Source: an uncultured Oscillospiraceae bacterium
GTDB lineage: Bacteria; Bacillota; Clostridia; Oscillospirales; Acutalibacteraceae
Assembly: GCA_902496265.1 (NCBI GenBank)
Contig: CABVAD010000006.1
Coordinates: 1 to 15,421, forward strand
DNA: 15,421 bases
Direction of reading: 5' to 3'
The notes under the pieces were generated by a model that made no database searches, was not told the origin of the DNA, and saw nothing but the letters and a program-made list of their open reading frames with translations. The position numbers and the translations under genes were made by a program. The number at the start of each line of letters is the position of its first letter. Position 1 is the stretch's first letter. Positions 7,906-15,421 of the stretch are shown piece after piece.

Positions 7906-8964
7906 ATGGATAAAAAGGCGTATTTGGTATTAGAGGACGGAACGGTTTTTGAGGGGTACTCCTTCGGCGCGCAAAAAGACACTATAGGCGAGCTTGTTTT
8001 CACCACGGGTATGTGCGGCTATATCGAGACCCTTACGGACGAGAGCTATTACGGGCAGATTGTTTTGCAGACCTTCCCTATGATAGGAAATTACGGAATA
8101 ATCCCCGAGGATTTCGAGGGCGAGTGCTCGGTTAAGGGCTATGTTGTGCGCGAAAAATGCGATAATCCGTCGAATTTCAGGTGCAAGTGTACCCTTGACG
8201 GCTTTTTAAAGGAAAAGGGTATCCCCGCGATTTACGGGGTGGACACCAGAGCCATAACCAAAATTATCCGCGAGCAAGGTGTACTGAACGCGATAATTTG
8301 CAGTGAAATTCCGTCCGATTTAAGCGGGGTTAAGGATTATAAAATTATCGGCGCGGTAGAGAGCGTAACCGCTAAAACTGCCGCGGTTTATCCCGCTGAA
8401 AACGAAAAATTTAAGGTAACCCTTATCGATTACGGCGCAAAGCGCAACATAATAAGGGAATTAAACAAGCGGGGCTGTAGGGTTACCGCCGTCCCCGCTT
8501 TTACCTCGGCAGAGGAAATTTTAAAAACCGATCCCGACGGTATTATGCTTTCAAACGGACCGGGCGATCCCGCCGAAAACCTCTTTCAGATAGAGGTAAT
8601 AAAGAACCTTGTAGGTAAAAAGCCTGTTTTCGGCATTTGCCTCGGTCATCAGCTGTTAGCGCTCGCTATGGGCGCTGAAACCGAGAAGCTTAAATACGGT
8701 CACAGGGGTGTTAATCAGCCGGTAAAAGAAGTAGAAGGCATCCGCACCTATATCACAAGCCAGAATCACGGCTACGCAGTTGTGCCCGAGAGCGTTAAAA
8801 GGGGCAAAATCAGCTTTATTAACGCGAATGACGGCACCTGCGAGGGGATAGATTATGAGAACCTCGCCACCTTTTCGGTGCAGTTCCACCCCGAGGCGGC
8901 GTCGGGTCCCCACGACACGTCATTTTTGTTCGACCGCTTTTTAAAGCTTATGGAGGAAAAATAA
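7906..8964 (+). CDS. carA: Carbamoyl-phosphate synthase small (glutaminase) subunit
   Basis: Releases ammonia from glutamine and channels it to CarB. The N-terminal CarA domain (about residues 1-150, starting AYLVLEDGTVFEGYSFGA) is followed by a class I glutamine amidotransferase domain. The nucleophile is C245 in FGICLGHQ, with H328 and E330 of FHPEA completing the triad. The 352-residue length is slightly short but within the family range. Only a weak AGG lies 8 bases upstream of the ATG, so translation may depend on ribosomes finishing argF. Location directly after argF suggests an arginine-dedicated synthase. Whether the genome also has a pyrimidine-linked copy cannot be told from this window. 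Confidence 0.95.
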   Translation: MDKKAYLVLEDGTVFEGYSFGAQKDTIGELVFTTGMCGYIETLTDESYYGQIVLQTFPMIGNYGIIPEDFEGECSVKGYVVREKCDNPSNFRCKCTLDGFLKEKGIPAIYGVDTRAITKIIREQGVLNAIICSEIPSDLSGVKDYKIIGAVESVTAKTAAVYPAENEKFKVTLIDYGAKRNIIRELNKRGCRVTAVPAFTSAEEILKTDPDGIMLSNGPGDPAENLFQIEVIKNLVGKKPVFGICLGHQLLALAMGAETEKLKYGHRGVNQPVKEVEGIRTYITSQNHGYAVVPESVKRGKISFINANDGTCEGIDYENLATFSVQFHPEAASGPHDTSFLFDRFLKLMEEK

Positions 8965-11900
8965 ATGCCCTTTGATAAAACTATAAAAAAGGTTATGGTT
9001 ATAGGCTCGGGCCCTATAGTTATAGGGCAGGCGGCAGAGTTTGACTACGCGGGAGCACAGGCGTGTCGGGTTTTAAGAGACGCGGGCGTAAACGTGGTGC
9101 TTGTAAATTCCAACCCCGCCACGATTATGACCGACAAGGCGTTAGCCGACGAAATTTATTTAGAGCCGCTGACAGAGGAGACCGTAAAACGCATTATTTT
9201 AAAGGAAAAGCCAGACAGTCTGTTGGCGGGCCTCGGCGGTCAGACGGGTCTTACCGTTGCAATGCAGCTTGACAAGGACGGCTTTTTGGCACAAAACGGC
9301 GTGCGGCTTATCGGCACTAATGCCGAAGCTATCGATAAGGCGGAGGACAGGCAATTATTCAAGGACACAATGGCGGAAATCGGCGAGCCGACAATCCCCT
9401 CGGACATTGCGAATGATATTGATACCGCGCTTAGTATCGCGGAGAAAATAGGCTACCCCGTAATTGTGCGCCCCGCCTTTACCTTAGGGGGAGCGGGCGG
9501 CGGAGTTGCAAATAACGCGGAGGAGCTTAAAATCATAGCTAAAACAGGTCTTGATTTATCCCCCATTACCCAAATACTTGTGGAAAAGTACATATTTGGG
9601 TGGAAAGAAATCGAGTTTGAGACTATGCGCGACTGCGCGGGAAATGTTATAGCTGTTTGCAGTATGGAAAACTTCGACCCCGTAGGCGTTCACACTGGGG
9701 ACAGCATTGTTGTCGCCCCCGCGCTTACCCTTTCGGACAAGGAGTACCAGATGCTCCGTAGCGCGGCGCTTAATATTATCTCGGCTTTGGGCATTGTGGG
9801 CGGCTGTAACTGCCAGTTTGCCCTTAATCCCGACAGCTTTGAGTACGCGGTTATAGAGGTTAATCCGAGGGTTTCGCGGTCTTCGGCATTGGCGTCCAAA
9901 GCGACGGGCTACCCGATTGCGAAAATCACCACCAAAATCGCCCTCGGCTACACCCTGGACGAGATTACAAACGATATTACGGGCAAAACCTGCGCCTGCT
10001 TTGAGCCGGCACTTGACTATGTTGTAGTTAAACTTCCTAAGTGGCCCTTTGATAAATTCGCGGGCGCGTCAAGAAAGCTTGGCACCCAGATGAAAGCGAC
10101 GGGCGAGGTTATGGCGATAGGCGAAAGCTTTGAAGAGGGCATTATAAAGGCGGTAAGGGGCGCGGAAATTTCCCTCGATACCCTGAACGCCGCTCCAATT
10201 TCAGACCTTGATATTAAAGAACGGCTTAAAATCGCCGACGACCGCCGTTTATTTACCGTTTTTGAGGCGCTTAAAAGCGGAGTTTCGGCGGACGAAATAT
10301 TTGAAATCACCCGCATTGACCGCTTTTTCCTTTACAAGCTTTTAAACCTTGTTAACTATGAAAAGGAAATCGAAAACTGCATTGATGAAAAATTATATTT
10401 AAAGGGTAAAAAATTAGGCTACACCGATAAGGCGTTAAAGCGCATTTCGGGTGCGGGGAGCTTACCCGTTTTGGACGCCGCCTACAAAATGGTCGATACC
10501 TGCGGCGCGGAGTTTGACGCGGTGACCCCCTATTTTTACTCGACCTTTGGAAACGAGTGCGAGGCGCGCTCCTTTAAGCGCTCGGGCAAGCCCGTTATTA
10601 TGGTTTTAGGCTCAGGGCCTATCAGAATCGGTCAGGGAATAGAGTTTGACTATTCCTCGGTTCATTGCGTCTGGACGCTGAAAGAAGCGGGCTATGATGT
10701 TGTGATTGTCAACAACAACCCCGAAACCGTTTCGACCGATTACGACACGGCGGACAGACTTTATTTCGAGCCGCTTACCGACGAAGATGTAATGAATATA
10801 ATAAAGGTCGAAAAGCCGGTAGGGGTGGTTGTGGCTTTCGGCGGTCAGACCGCTATTAAGCTTACAAAATTTTTGGATAGTAACGGAATACCCATTCTCG
10901 GCACATCTGCCGAGGGCATTGACCTTGCCGAGGACAGGGAGCGGTTTGACGAACTGCTGGAAAAATTCTCAATAAAAAGACCTAAAGGCGTCGGCGTAAA
11001 TACCTTAGACGAAGCAATAAACGCCGCGAATACCTTGGGCTTTCCCGTGCTTTTGCGCCCCTCCTATGTTATCGGCGGGCAAAATATGAAAATCGTCCAC
11101 AACGAGGACGAGGTTCGGGTTTATATGGAGCGCATTTTGGCACAGGGCATCGATAACCCCGTGCTTGTGGATAAATATATGGCGGGCAAGGAATTAGAGG
11201 TTGATGTAATCTCGGACGGTAAGGACGTGCTGATCCCGGGCGTTATGCAGCATATCGAGCGCGCGGGGGTACACAGCGGCGATTCTATCGCCGTTTACCC
11301 GCCCTACAGCATTAACGATAAAATGATGCGCCGTATAGTCGGGTGCTCCGAAAAGCTGGCGTTAGCGCTGGGCACAAAGGGACTTGTAAACATTCAATAC
11401 CTGATATTCAATAACGAGCTGTATGTCATTGAGGTCAACCCCAGAGCCTCCCGCACAGTACCTTATATAAGCAAGGTGACGGGCGTGCCTATGGTTGATA
11501 TTGCCGCGCGCGTTATGACGGGCAGCACCTTAAAAGAACTCGGGTGCGGCACGGGGCTTCATAAGATTCCGCCCTATTATGCCGTTAAGGTGCCTGTATT
11601 TTCCTTCGAAAAGCTTAACGACGTCAACTCCTACTTAGGACCTGAAATGAAATCGACGGGCGAGGTGCTGGGTATAGGAAAAACCCTTACCGAAGCCCTC
11701 TTTAAGGGGCTTACAGCGGCGGGAATGACCCTTAAATCGTCGGTTTTGCAAAAAGATGTGGGCGTGCTTATCAGCGTTGACACCCACGATCAGCACGAGG
11801 TGGTGTCACTTGCTAAAAAGTTCCATGATTTAGGGTTCAAGCTTTACGCCACCGCCGAAACCGCCGATACTATAAGAACCCTCGGTATCGGCGTGACCGA

Positions 11901-12996
11901 AATCGCGGGAATTAAGGAAAGTGACAACGCCTTTAAGCTATTGGAAAAGGGTGAGATAAGCTACATTATCTACACGGGTGCGCTTATGGACTCGACCGTG
12001 GAGGATTATATCGCGCTTCACAGGCGGGCATTGCAGTTATCAATTCCCTGCCTTACCTCGCTTGATACCGCCAACGCCCTTGCCGACATAACCGCCGCCC
12101 GCTACAACCAGCAGAACACCGAGCTTGTGGACATCAATAATATGCGAGAAAAGCGGCAGAGCCTTAAATTCTCAAAAATGCAGGCGACGGGCGACGATTA
12201 CATATTTATCGAAAATTTTGATAATTCCATCACCTGTCCCGAATCGCTGTGCATAAGTCTTTGCGACCGACACACAGGTATCGGCGGCTTCGGGATAGTG
12301 CTTATCGAAAAATCGGAAATTGCCGACGCTAAAATGCGGATATTTAACCGCGACGGCTCGGAGGGTAAAATGGCGGGCAACTGCATACGCTGTGCCGCTA
12401 AATACCTTTACGACAACGGCTTTGTCTCGGGTGACAGCGTGACAATAGAGACCGCGAGCGGGGTTAAAAAGACAGAGCTTTATACCTCGAACGGAAAGGT
12501 TACCCTTGCGGCGGTGGATATGGGCAAGGCAAGCTTTGAGGCTGAGGAATTGCCGTCCGCGATAAACGCCGAAAGTCTTATAGATTATCCCGCCGTGATA
12601 GGCGATAAAGTTTATAACATTACCTGTGTAAACGTCGGCAATCCGCATTGCGTGGTTTTCTGCAACAGTATAGAGGGTATCGATATCGAAACGGTAGGTC
12701 CGAAATTTGAAAACGCCCCGATTTTCCCCGAGAGAATCAACACCGAGTTTGTCCGCTTTGTAAATAAAAACACCCTAAAAATGCGGGTGTGGGAGCGCGG
12801 AAACGGCGAAACCTCCGCCTGCGGTACGGGTGCCTGCGCGGCGGTTGCCGCCGCCTGTGCGACGGGCAAATGCAATAAGGGCGAGGACATAACCGTTAAG
12901 GTAAAGGGCGGCGACCTTATTGTAAATTACACCGACGGGCGGATTATTTTAACAGGCGATGCGGTGCTTGTCTTTAACGGAGTTACGGAGTATTAA
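8965..12996 (+). CDS. carB: Fusion: carbamoyl-phosphate synthase large subunit + diaminopimelate epimerase-like domain
   Basis: Residues 1 to about 1060 are a complete CarB, which makes carbamoyl phosphate from bicarbonate, ATP and CarA-derived ammonia. The first ATP-grasp half opens with VIGSGPIVIGQAAEFDYAG, the duplicated half at about 543 with VLGSGPIRIGQGIEFDYSS. An MGS-like allosteric domain spans about 933-1058 and ends CLTSLDTANALADI...ELVDINNM, a normal CarB C-terminus. The frame then continues through a linker of about six residues into a DapF-like domain (about 1067-1343). Family length for CarB alone is about 1050-1080, so the extra 280 residues are a true extension. There is no stop, frameshift or good internal ribosome binding site at the junction. 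GGAGG lies 8 bases before the start, and the preceding carA stop abuts the ATG. Confidence 0.95.
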   Translation: MPFDKTIKKVMVIGSGPIVIGQAAEFDYAGAQACRVLRDAGVNVVLVNSNPATIMTDKALADEIYLEPLTEETVKRIILKEKPDSLLAGLGGQTGLTVAMQLDKDGFLAQNGVRLIGTNAEAIDKAEDRQLFKDTMAEIGEPTIPSDIANDIDTALSIAEKIGYPVIVRPAFTLGGAGGGVANNAEELKIIAKTGLDLSPITQILVEKYIFGWKEIEFETMRDCAGNVIAVCSMENFDPVGVHTGDSIVVAPALTLSDKEYQMLRSAALNIISALGIVGGCNCQFALNPDSFEYAVIEVNPRVSRSSALASKATGYPIAKITTKIALGYTLDEITNDITGKTCACFEPALDYVVVKLPKWPFDKFAGASRKLGTQMKATGEVMAIGESFEEGIIKAVRGAEISLDTLNAAPISDLDIKERLKIADDRRLFTVFEALKSGVSADEIFEITRIDRFFLYKLLNLVNYEKEIENCIDEKLYLKGKKLGYTDKALKRISGAGSLPVLDAAYKMVDTCGAEFDAVTPYFYSTFGNECEARSFKRSGKPVIMVLGSGPIRIGQGIEFDYSSVHCVWTLKEAGYDVVIVNNNPETVSTDYDTADRLYFEPLTDEDVMNIIKVEKPVGVVVAFGGQTAIKLTKFLDSNGIPILGTSAEGIDLAEDRERFDELLEKFSIKRPKGVGVNTLDEAINAANTLGFPVLLRPSYVIGGQNMKIVHNEDEVRVYMERILAQGIDNPVLVDKYMAGKELEVDVISDGKDVLIPGVMQHIERAGVHSGDSIAVYPPYSINDKMMRRIVGCSEKLALALGTKGLVNIQYLIFNNELYVIEVNPRASRTVPYISKVTGVPMVDIAARVMTGSTLKELGCGTGLHKIPPYYAVKVPVFSFEKLNDVNSYLGPEMKSTGEVLGIGKTLTEALFKGLTAAGMTLKSSVLQKDVGVLISVDTHDQHEVVSLAKKFHDLGFKLYATAETADTIRTLGIGVTEIAGIKESDNAFKLLEKGEISYIIYTGALMDSTVEDYIALHRRALQLSIPCLTSLDTANALADITAARYNQQNTELVDINNMREKRQSLKFSKMQATGDDYIFIENFDNSITCPESLCISLCDRHTGIGGFGIVLIEKSEIADAKMRIFNRDGSEGKMAGNCIRCAAKYLYDNGFVSGDSVTIETASGVKKTELYTSNGKVTLAAVDMGKASFEAEELPSAINAESLIDYPAVIGDKVYNITCVNVGNPHCVVFCNSIEGIDIETVGPKFENAPIFPERINTEFVRFVNKNTLKMRVWERGNGETSACGTGACAAVAAACATGKCNKGEDITVKVKGGDLIVNYTDGRIILTGDAVLVFNGVTEY
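12163..12996 (+). other. dapF: DapF (diaminopimelate epimerase) domain of the CarB fusion, with altered active site
   Basis: Residues 1067-1343 match a whole DapF (about 275 residues), starting LKFSKM where a free-standing protein would read M-K/Q-F-[ST]-K-M. DapF interconverts LL- and meso-diaminopimelate for lysine and peptidoglycan synthesis with two cysteines. Conserved elements are FNRDGSEG, GNPHCV, PERIN, and ERGNGETSACGTGA with the second cysteine C1286. The usual first-cysteine motif [MQ]CGNG reads MAGNC here: A1137 replaces the cysteine, and C1140 replaces the glycine three residues on. The substrate-binding Asn of GNDF is D1077, and the aspartate of GIGxDG is Phe. It may be inactive, use C1140, or belong to a divergent DapF lineage. 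Confidence 0.85.
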
Positions 12997-12997
12997 T

Positions 12998-13040
12998 AAA
13001 AAAGCTTGAGCAAGGTTTAGCGCCTGACTCAAGCTTTTTT
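12998..13040. terminator. Bidirectional Rho-independent terminator
   Basis: AAAAAAGCTTGAG (12998-13010) and CTCAAGCTTTTTT (13028-13040) are perfect 13-bp complements around a 17-base loop that can itself form a 3-bp AGG/CCT inner stem. Each strand reads stem then six T residues. It lies between the end of the carB fusion (12996) and the end of the convergent topoisomerase gene (13058), so it can serve both. Confidence 0.93.
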
Positions 13041-13057
13041 AATTTCGGAATTTGTAT

Positions 13058-15298
13058 TTATAAATCAAGCATTTCCTGGCTTGCCGCGCCTGTGGGGAGC
13101 TTACTGCCCGCGGCGGGGAGATTTCTTGTGCGGTAGCGGTGGTCGCCCTCAAGCGTTCCTTTTTCGTAAACCGCGGCCTCTAAGAGCCGCTGACCCTTTT
13201 TCTGGGTCATAACCGCAATGCCGCCGTTGTCCTTGGTGGTCTTAGCAGGGATAGCCGCGGTGCTTACAATAAGCATACGGCCGTTTGTAGATTTTAAGAG
13301 CAGCTCGGTATCCTCCTTAAAGCAGAAAACCGAATGTAAAGTGAATTTATCACAGTACGCCTTGATGAGCTTTTTGCGGTTGGTTTTGGTCTGATAGGAG
13401 GAAAGCGGCACTTTCGCTATTCTTCCGTTATCGAAAACGAAAATCATAAAGCCCGAATAGTCGGAGGTTGCCACCATATAAGCGGCATTCTCCGCCTCGT
13501 CAAAGCCCAATTTACCCGCCACATAATCGCCTAAAATGCTCGCCTTAGAGTCGCCGAAGTCAGCGGTGCGGGACTTGTAGACCTGCGCCTTATTTGTAAA
13601 GAACAACAGCTCCTCGGCGTTGGTGGACTCGGCCGTTTGGGTGATTTCGTCCCCCTCCTTAAGCTTCTGCTCGCCGCTCATTCTGAGGGACAGCGGGGTG
13701 ATTTTCTTGAAATAGCCGTCCTTTGTAAAGAACAGGGTCACGGGGGAATTATCAAGCTCGGCTTCAGCTTCTTCGTCACTTTCGTCCGCCGCGCTTATAA
13801 TCTCGGTTTTTCTGTCCTTGCCGTATTTGTCGGCGACTTCATTCAGCTCCTTAATGATAATATTAAGCAGCCTGCGCTTGGAGTTTAAGGTCTCCTCTAA
13901 TTCCTCAATTTCCTTTTTAAGCGCCTCGATATCGGCGGTGCGCTTTAAAATGTATTCGCGGTTTAAGTGGCGGAGCTTTATTTCGGCGACGTATTCCGCC
14001 TGAATTTCATCAATGCCGAAGCCTATCATAAGGTTCGGCACAACCTCTTTTTCCTCCTCGGTCTCGCGGACAATTTTTATCGCCTTGTCAATATCAAGGA
14101 GGATTTTTTCAAGACCCTTTAAGAGGTGAAGTCTGTCCTTCGCCTTTGAAAGCTTAAAATAGACCCTGCGGCGGACACATTCCTCCCTGAACGCGACCCA
14201 CTCGGAAATGATTTCCTTGACCCCCATAACCCTCGGCGAGCCTGCTATCAGGATATTGAAATTGCAGGAAAAGCTGTCCTCAAGCGGGGTCATTTTAATG
14301 ACCTTTTTCATAAGCTTTTCGGGGTCTGCCCCGCGCTTTAAGTCAATCGTTATTTTAAGACCGTTTAGGTCGGTTTCGTCGCGGATATCGTTGATTTCGG
14401 TGATTTTTTTAAGCTTTACAAGCTCGATCACCTTTTCTATAATCGCTTCGCAGGTGGTGGTCGGCGGAATTTCGGTAATGTCGATACAGTTCTGAGATTT
14501 ATCGAAGCTGTAAACGCCCCGCACCTTAAAGCTGCCGCGCCCCGTCTCGTAGATTTTTTCAATTTCCGCCCGGTTGTATAAAAGCCTGCCGCCTATCGGA
14601 AAATCGGGGGCTAACAGCGTGTCGGCAACATTAATGTCGTTGTCCCTTATATACGCAATCGCGGTCTCGCAGACCTCCCGCAGGTTAAAGGGGCAGATAG
14701 AGCTTGCCATTCCGACCGCGATACCCGTGTTAGCATTTACCAGCACCGACGGAAAGGTGACGGGGAAAAGGGTCGGCTCCTTCATACTCGAATCATAGTT
14801 GTCTACAAAATCGACCGTGTCCTTGTCAATATCGGCAAAAAGCTCGGCGGCAATCGGGGCTAACTTCGCCTCGGTATAACGGGAGGCGGCATAAGCCATA
14901 TCCCGAGAATACGCCTTGCCGAAGGAGCCCTTGGACTGAACATAGGGGTGCAAAAGCGCCTCGTAGCCCTCGGACAAACGCACCATTGTCTCGTAAATCG
15001 CGGCGTCGCCGTGGGGGTTCAACTGCATTGTTCTGCCGACTATGTTGGCCGATTTTACGGTATTCCCTGTCAAAAGCCCCATCTTATACATTGTGTATAA
15101 AAGCTTTCTGTGGGAGGGCTTAAAGCCGTCGATTTCAGGAATAGCACGGGAGACTATAACGCTCATAGCATAGGGCATATAGTTGGTCTCAAGCGTTTCG
15201 GTAATAGGCTGTTCGACCGTCAACCCCGAACCCGCGATATAGGCGTTGATTTTTAATTTATTTGTCCTTGTAATCTCTTTTTTCTTTCTCGAAGCCAA
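13058..15298 (-). CDS. Type IIA DNA topoisomerase subunit A (topoisomerase IV ParC-like / GyrA paralogue)
   Basis: Breakage-reunion subunit of an ATP-dependent topoisomerase that would act with a GyrB/ParE-type partner not in the window. The catalytic tyrosine is Y141 in SRYTEAKL, preceded by R140. The DNA-binding segment GFKPSHRKLLYTM is at about 58-70, and the quinolone region NPHGDAAIYE at 94-103. A coiled-coil-rich stretch spans about 440-490. An acidic linker (about 495-515) leads to a beta-pinwheel-like C-terminal region without a clear GyrA box (only QKKGQ). The 746-residue length is shorter than most GyrA, favouring a ParC-like enzyme. The start is TTG, with AGGGG 7 bases upstream (15306-15310); no nearby in-frame ATG would keep the N-terminus intact. 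Confidence 0.9.
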   Translation of the reverse strand: MASRKKKEITRTNKLKINAYIAGSGLTVEQPITETLETNYMPYAMSVIVSRAIPEIDGFKPSHRKLLYTMYKMGLLTGNTVKSANIVGRTMQLNPHGDAAIYETMVRLSEGYEALLHPYVQSKGSFGKAYSRDMAYAASRYTEAKLAPIAAELFADIDKDTVDFVDNYDSSMKEPTLFPVTFPSVLVNANTGIAVGMASSICPFNLREVCETAIAYIRDNDINVADTLLAPDFPIGGRLLYNRAEIEKIYETGRGSFKVRGVYSFDKSQNCIDITEIPPTTTCEAIIEKVIELVKLKKITEINDIRDETDLNGLKITIDLKRGADPEKLMKKVIKMTPLEDSFSCNFNILIAGSPRVMGVKEIISEWVAFREECVRRRVYFKLSKAKDRLHLLKGLEKILLDIDKAIKIVRETEEEKEVVPNLMIGFGIDEIQAEYVAEIKLRHLNREYILKRTADIEALKKEIEELEETLNSKRRLLNIIIKELNEVADKYGKDRKTEIISAADESDEEAEAELDNSPVTLFFTKDGYFKKITPLSLRMSGEQKLKEGDEITQTAESTNAEELLFFTNKAQVYKSRTADFGDSKASILGDYVAGKLGFDEAENAAYMVATSDYSGFMIFVFDNGRIAKVPLSSYQTKTNRKKLIKAYCDKFTLHSVFCFKEDTELLLKSTNGRMLIVSTAAIPAKTTKDNGGIAVMTQKKGQRLLEAAVYEKGTLEGDHRYRTRNLPAAGSKLPTGAASQEMLDL

Positions 15299-15314
15299 AA
15301 AAATTCCCCTTTTT

Positions 15315-15348
15315 AAATTCGGAATTCGGAATGCGGAATTCGGAATTA
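15315..15348. repeat. Short heptanucleotide tandem repeat in the topoisomerase leader
   Basis: Four consecutive 7-base units, GGAATTC (15321), GGAATGC (15328), GGAATTC (15335) and GGAATTA (15342), are preceded by a partial AAATTC. The array lies between the predicted promoter and the ribosome binding site of the minus-strand topoisomerase gene, so it would be in the untranslated leader. A similar single fragment, AATTTCGGAATTTG, occurs just past the terminator at 13041-13054. Function is unknown. Confidence 0.8.
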
Positions 15349-15374
15349 TTTATGTTTTTGAGTTTTAGTGATTG

Positions 15375-15403
15375 ATACTAAAAGCTTTATTAACTCTTGA
15401 CAA
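15375..15403 (-). promoter_or_regulatory. Predicted sigma-A promoter of the topoisomerase gene
   Basis: Read on the minus strand, TTGTCA (15398-15403, one mismatch to TTGACA) is followed after exactly 17 bases by TAGTAT (15375-15380, four of six to TATAAT). This would start transcription about 70 bases before the TTG start codon and place the heptanucleotide repeat inside the leader. It suggests the gene can be transcribed without any upstream partner gene. Confidence 0.5.
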
Positions 15404-15421
15404 TCTGAGTTTATACTGTCG

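Noticed and set aside
12172..12648. Open 158-codon frame opposite the DapF domain
   Set aside because: Antisense shadow without ribosome binding site or family features; the plus-strand protein is clearly conserved.
12142..12996. A separate dapF gene starting at an internal ATG (12142 or 12178)
   Set aside because: No Shine-Dalgarno is found at a useful distance. The ATG at 12142 belongs to the CarB C-terminal motif, and the one at 12178 would cut off the first DapF strand. The frame is continuous with carB.
15397..15402. Perfect TTGACA on the plus strand near the right edge
   Set aside because: Any -10 box at proper spacing would fall at or past the window end, and the same bases serve the better-supported minus-strand promoter.
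1..15421. tRNA/rRNA genes, CRISPR arrays, insertion sequences, defence or phage genes
   Set aside because: None seen. Nearly all the sequence is occupied by housekeeping genes, and the only gaps above 60 bases are the argG-argH gap, the convergent terminator region and the topoisomerase leader.

Overview
The window reads as chromosomal DNA of a low-to-moderate GC Bacillota, most likely a gut-type Clostridia (Oscillospiraceae/Ruminococcaceae-like). This is inferred from strong GGAGG-type ribosome binding sites, the argGH-argCJBDF-carAB gene set, a short 'type 2' ArgC, and a divergent clostridial-style type IIA topoisomerase A subunit. No marker gene in the window fixes the taxon.

Positions 1-12996 hold one long plus-strand operon that encodes the whole arginine pathway from glutamate: argG, argH, argC, argJ, argB, argD, argF, carA and carB. 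ArgJ can recycle the acetyl group, so argA and argE are not needed. CarAB supplies carbamoyl phosphate to ArgF, and ArgG and ArgH convert citrulline to arginine. The genes overlap or lie within a few bases of each other, except for a 64-base argG-argH gap that holds a strong hairpin. Just upstream of argG, at the left edge, are one complete and one partial ArgR-operator-like sequence (ARG box).

The most unusual feature is the last gene of the operon. The carbamoyl-phosphate synthase large subunit continues in frame, with no stop and no convincing internal start, into a full-length diaminopimelate epimerase (DapF) domain, giving one 1343-residue protein. That domain keeps most DapF signatures, including the second catalytic cysteine (C1286). 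The first catalytic cysteine is replaced by alanine (A1137), with a new cysteine three residues on. Two further conserved pocket positions are also changed (D1077 for Asn; Phe in the GIGxDG motif). A perfect 13-bp bidirectional terminator follows at 12998-13040.

Convergently, on the minus strand at 13058-15298, lies a ParC/GyrA-like type IIA topoisomerase subunit. It starts with TTG and has a plausible sigma-A promoter and a short heptanucleotide tandem repeat in its leader. No RNA genes, mobile elements or CRISPR arrays were seen.
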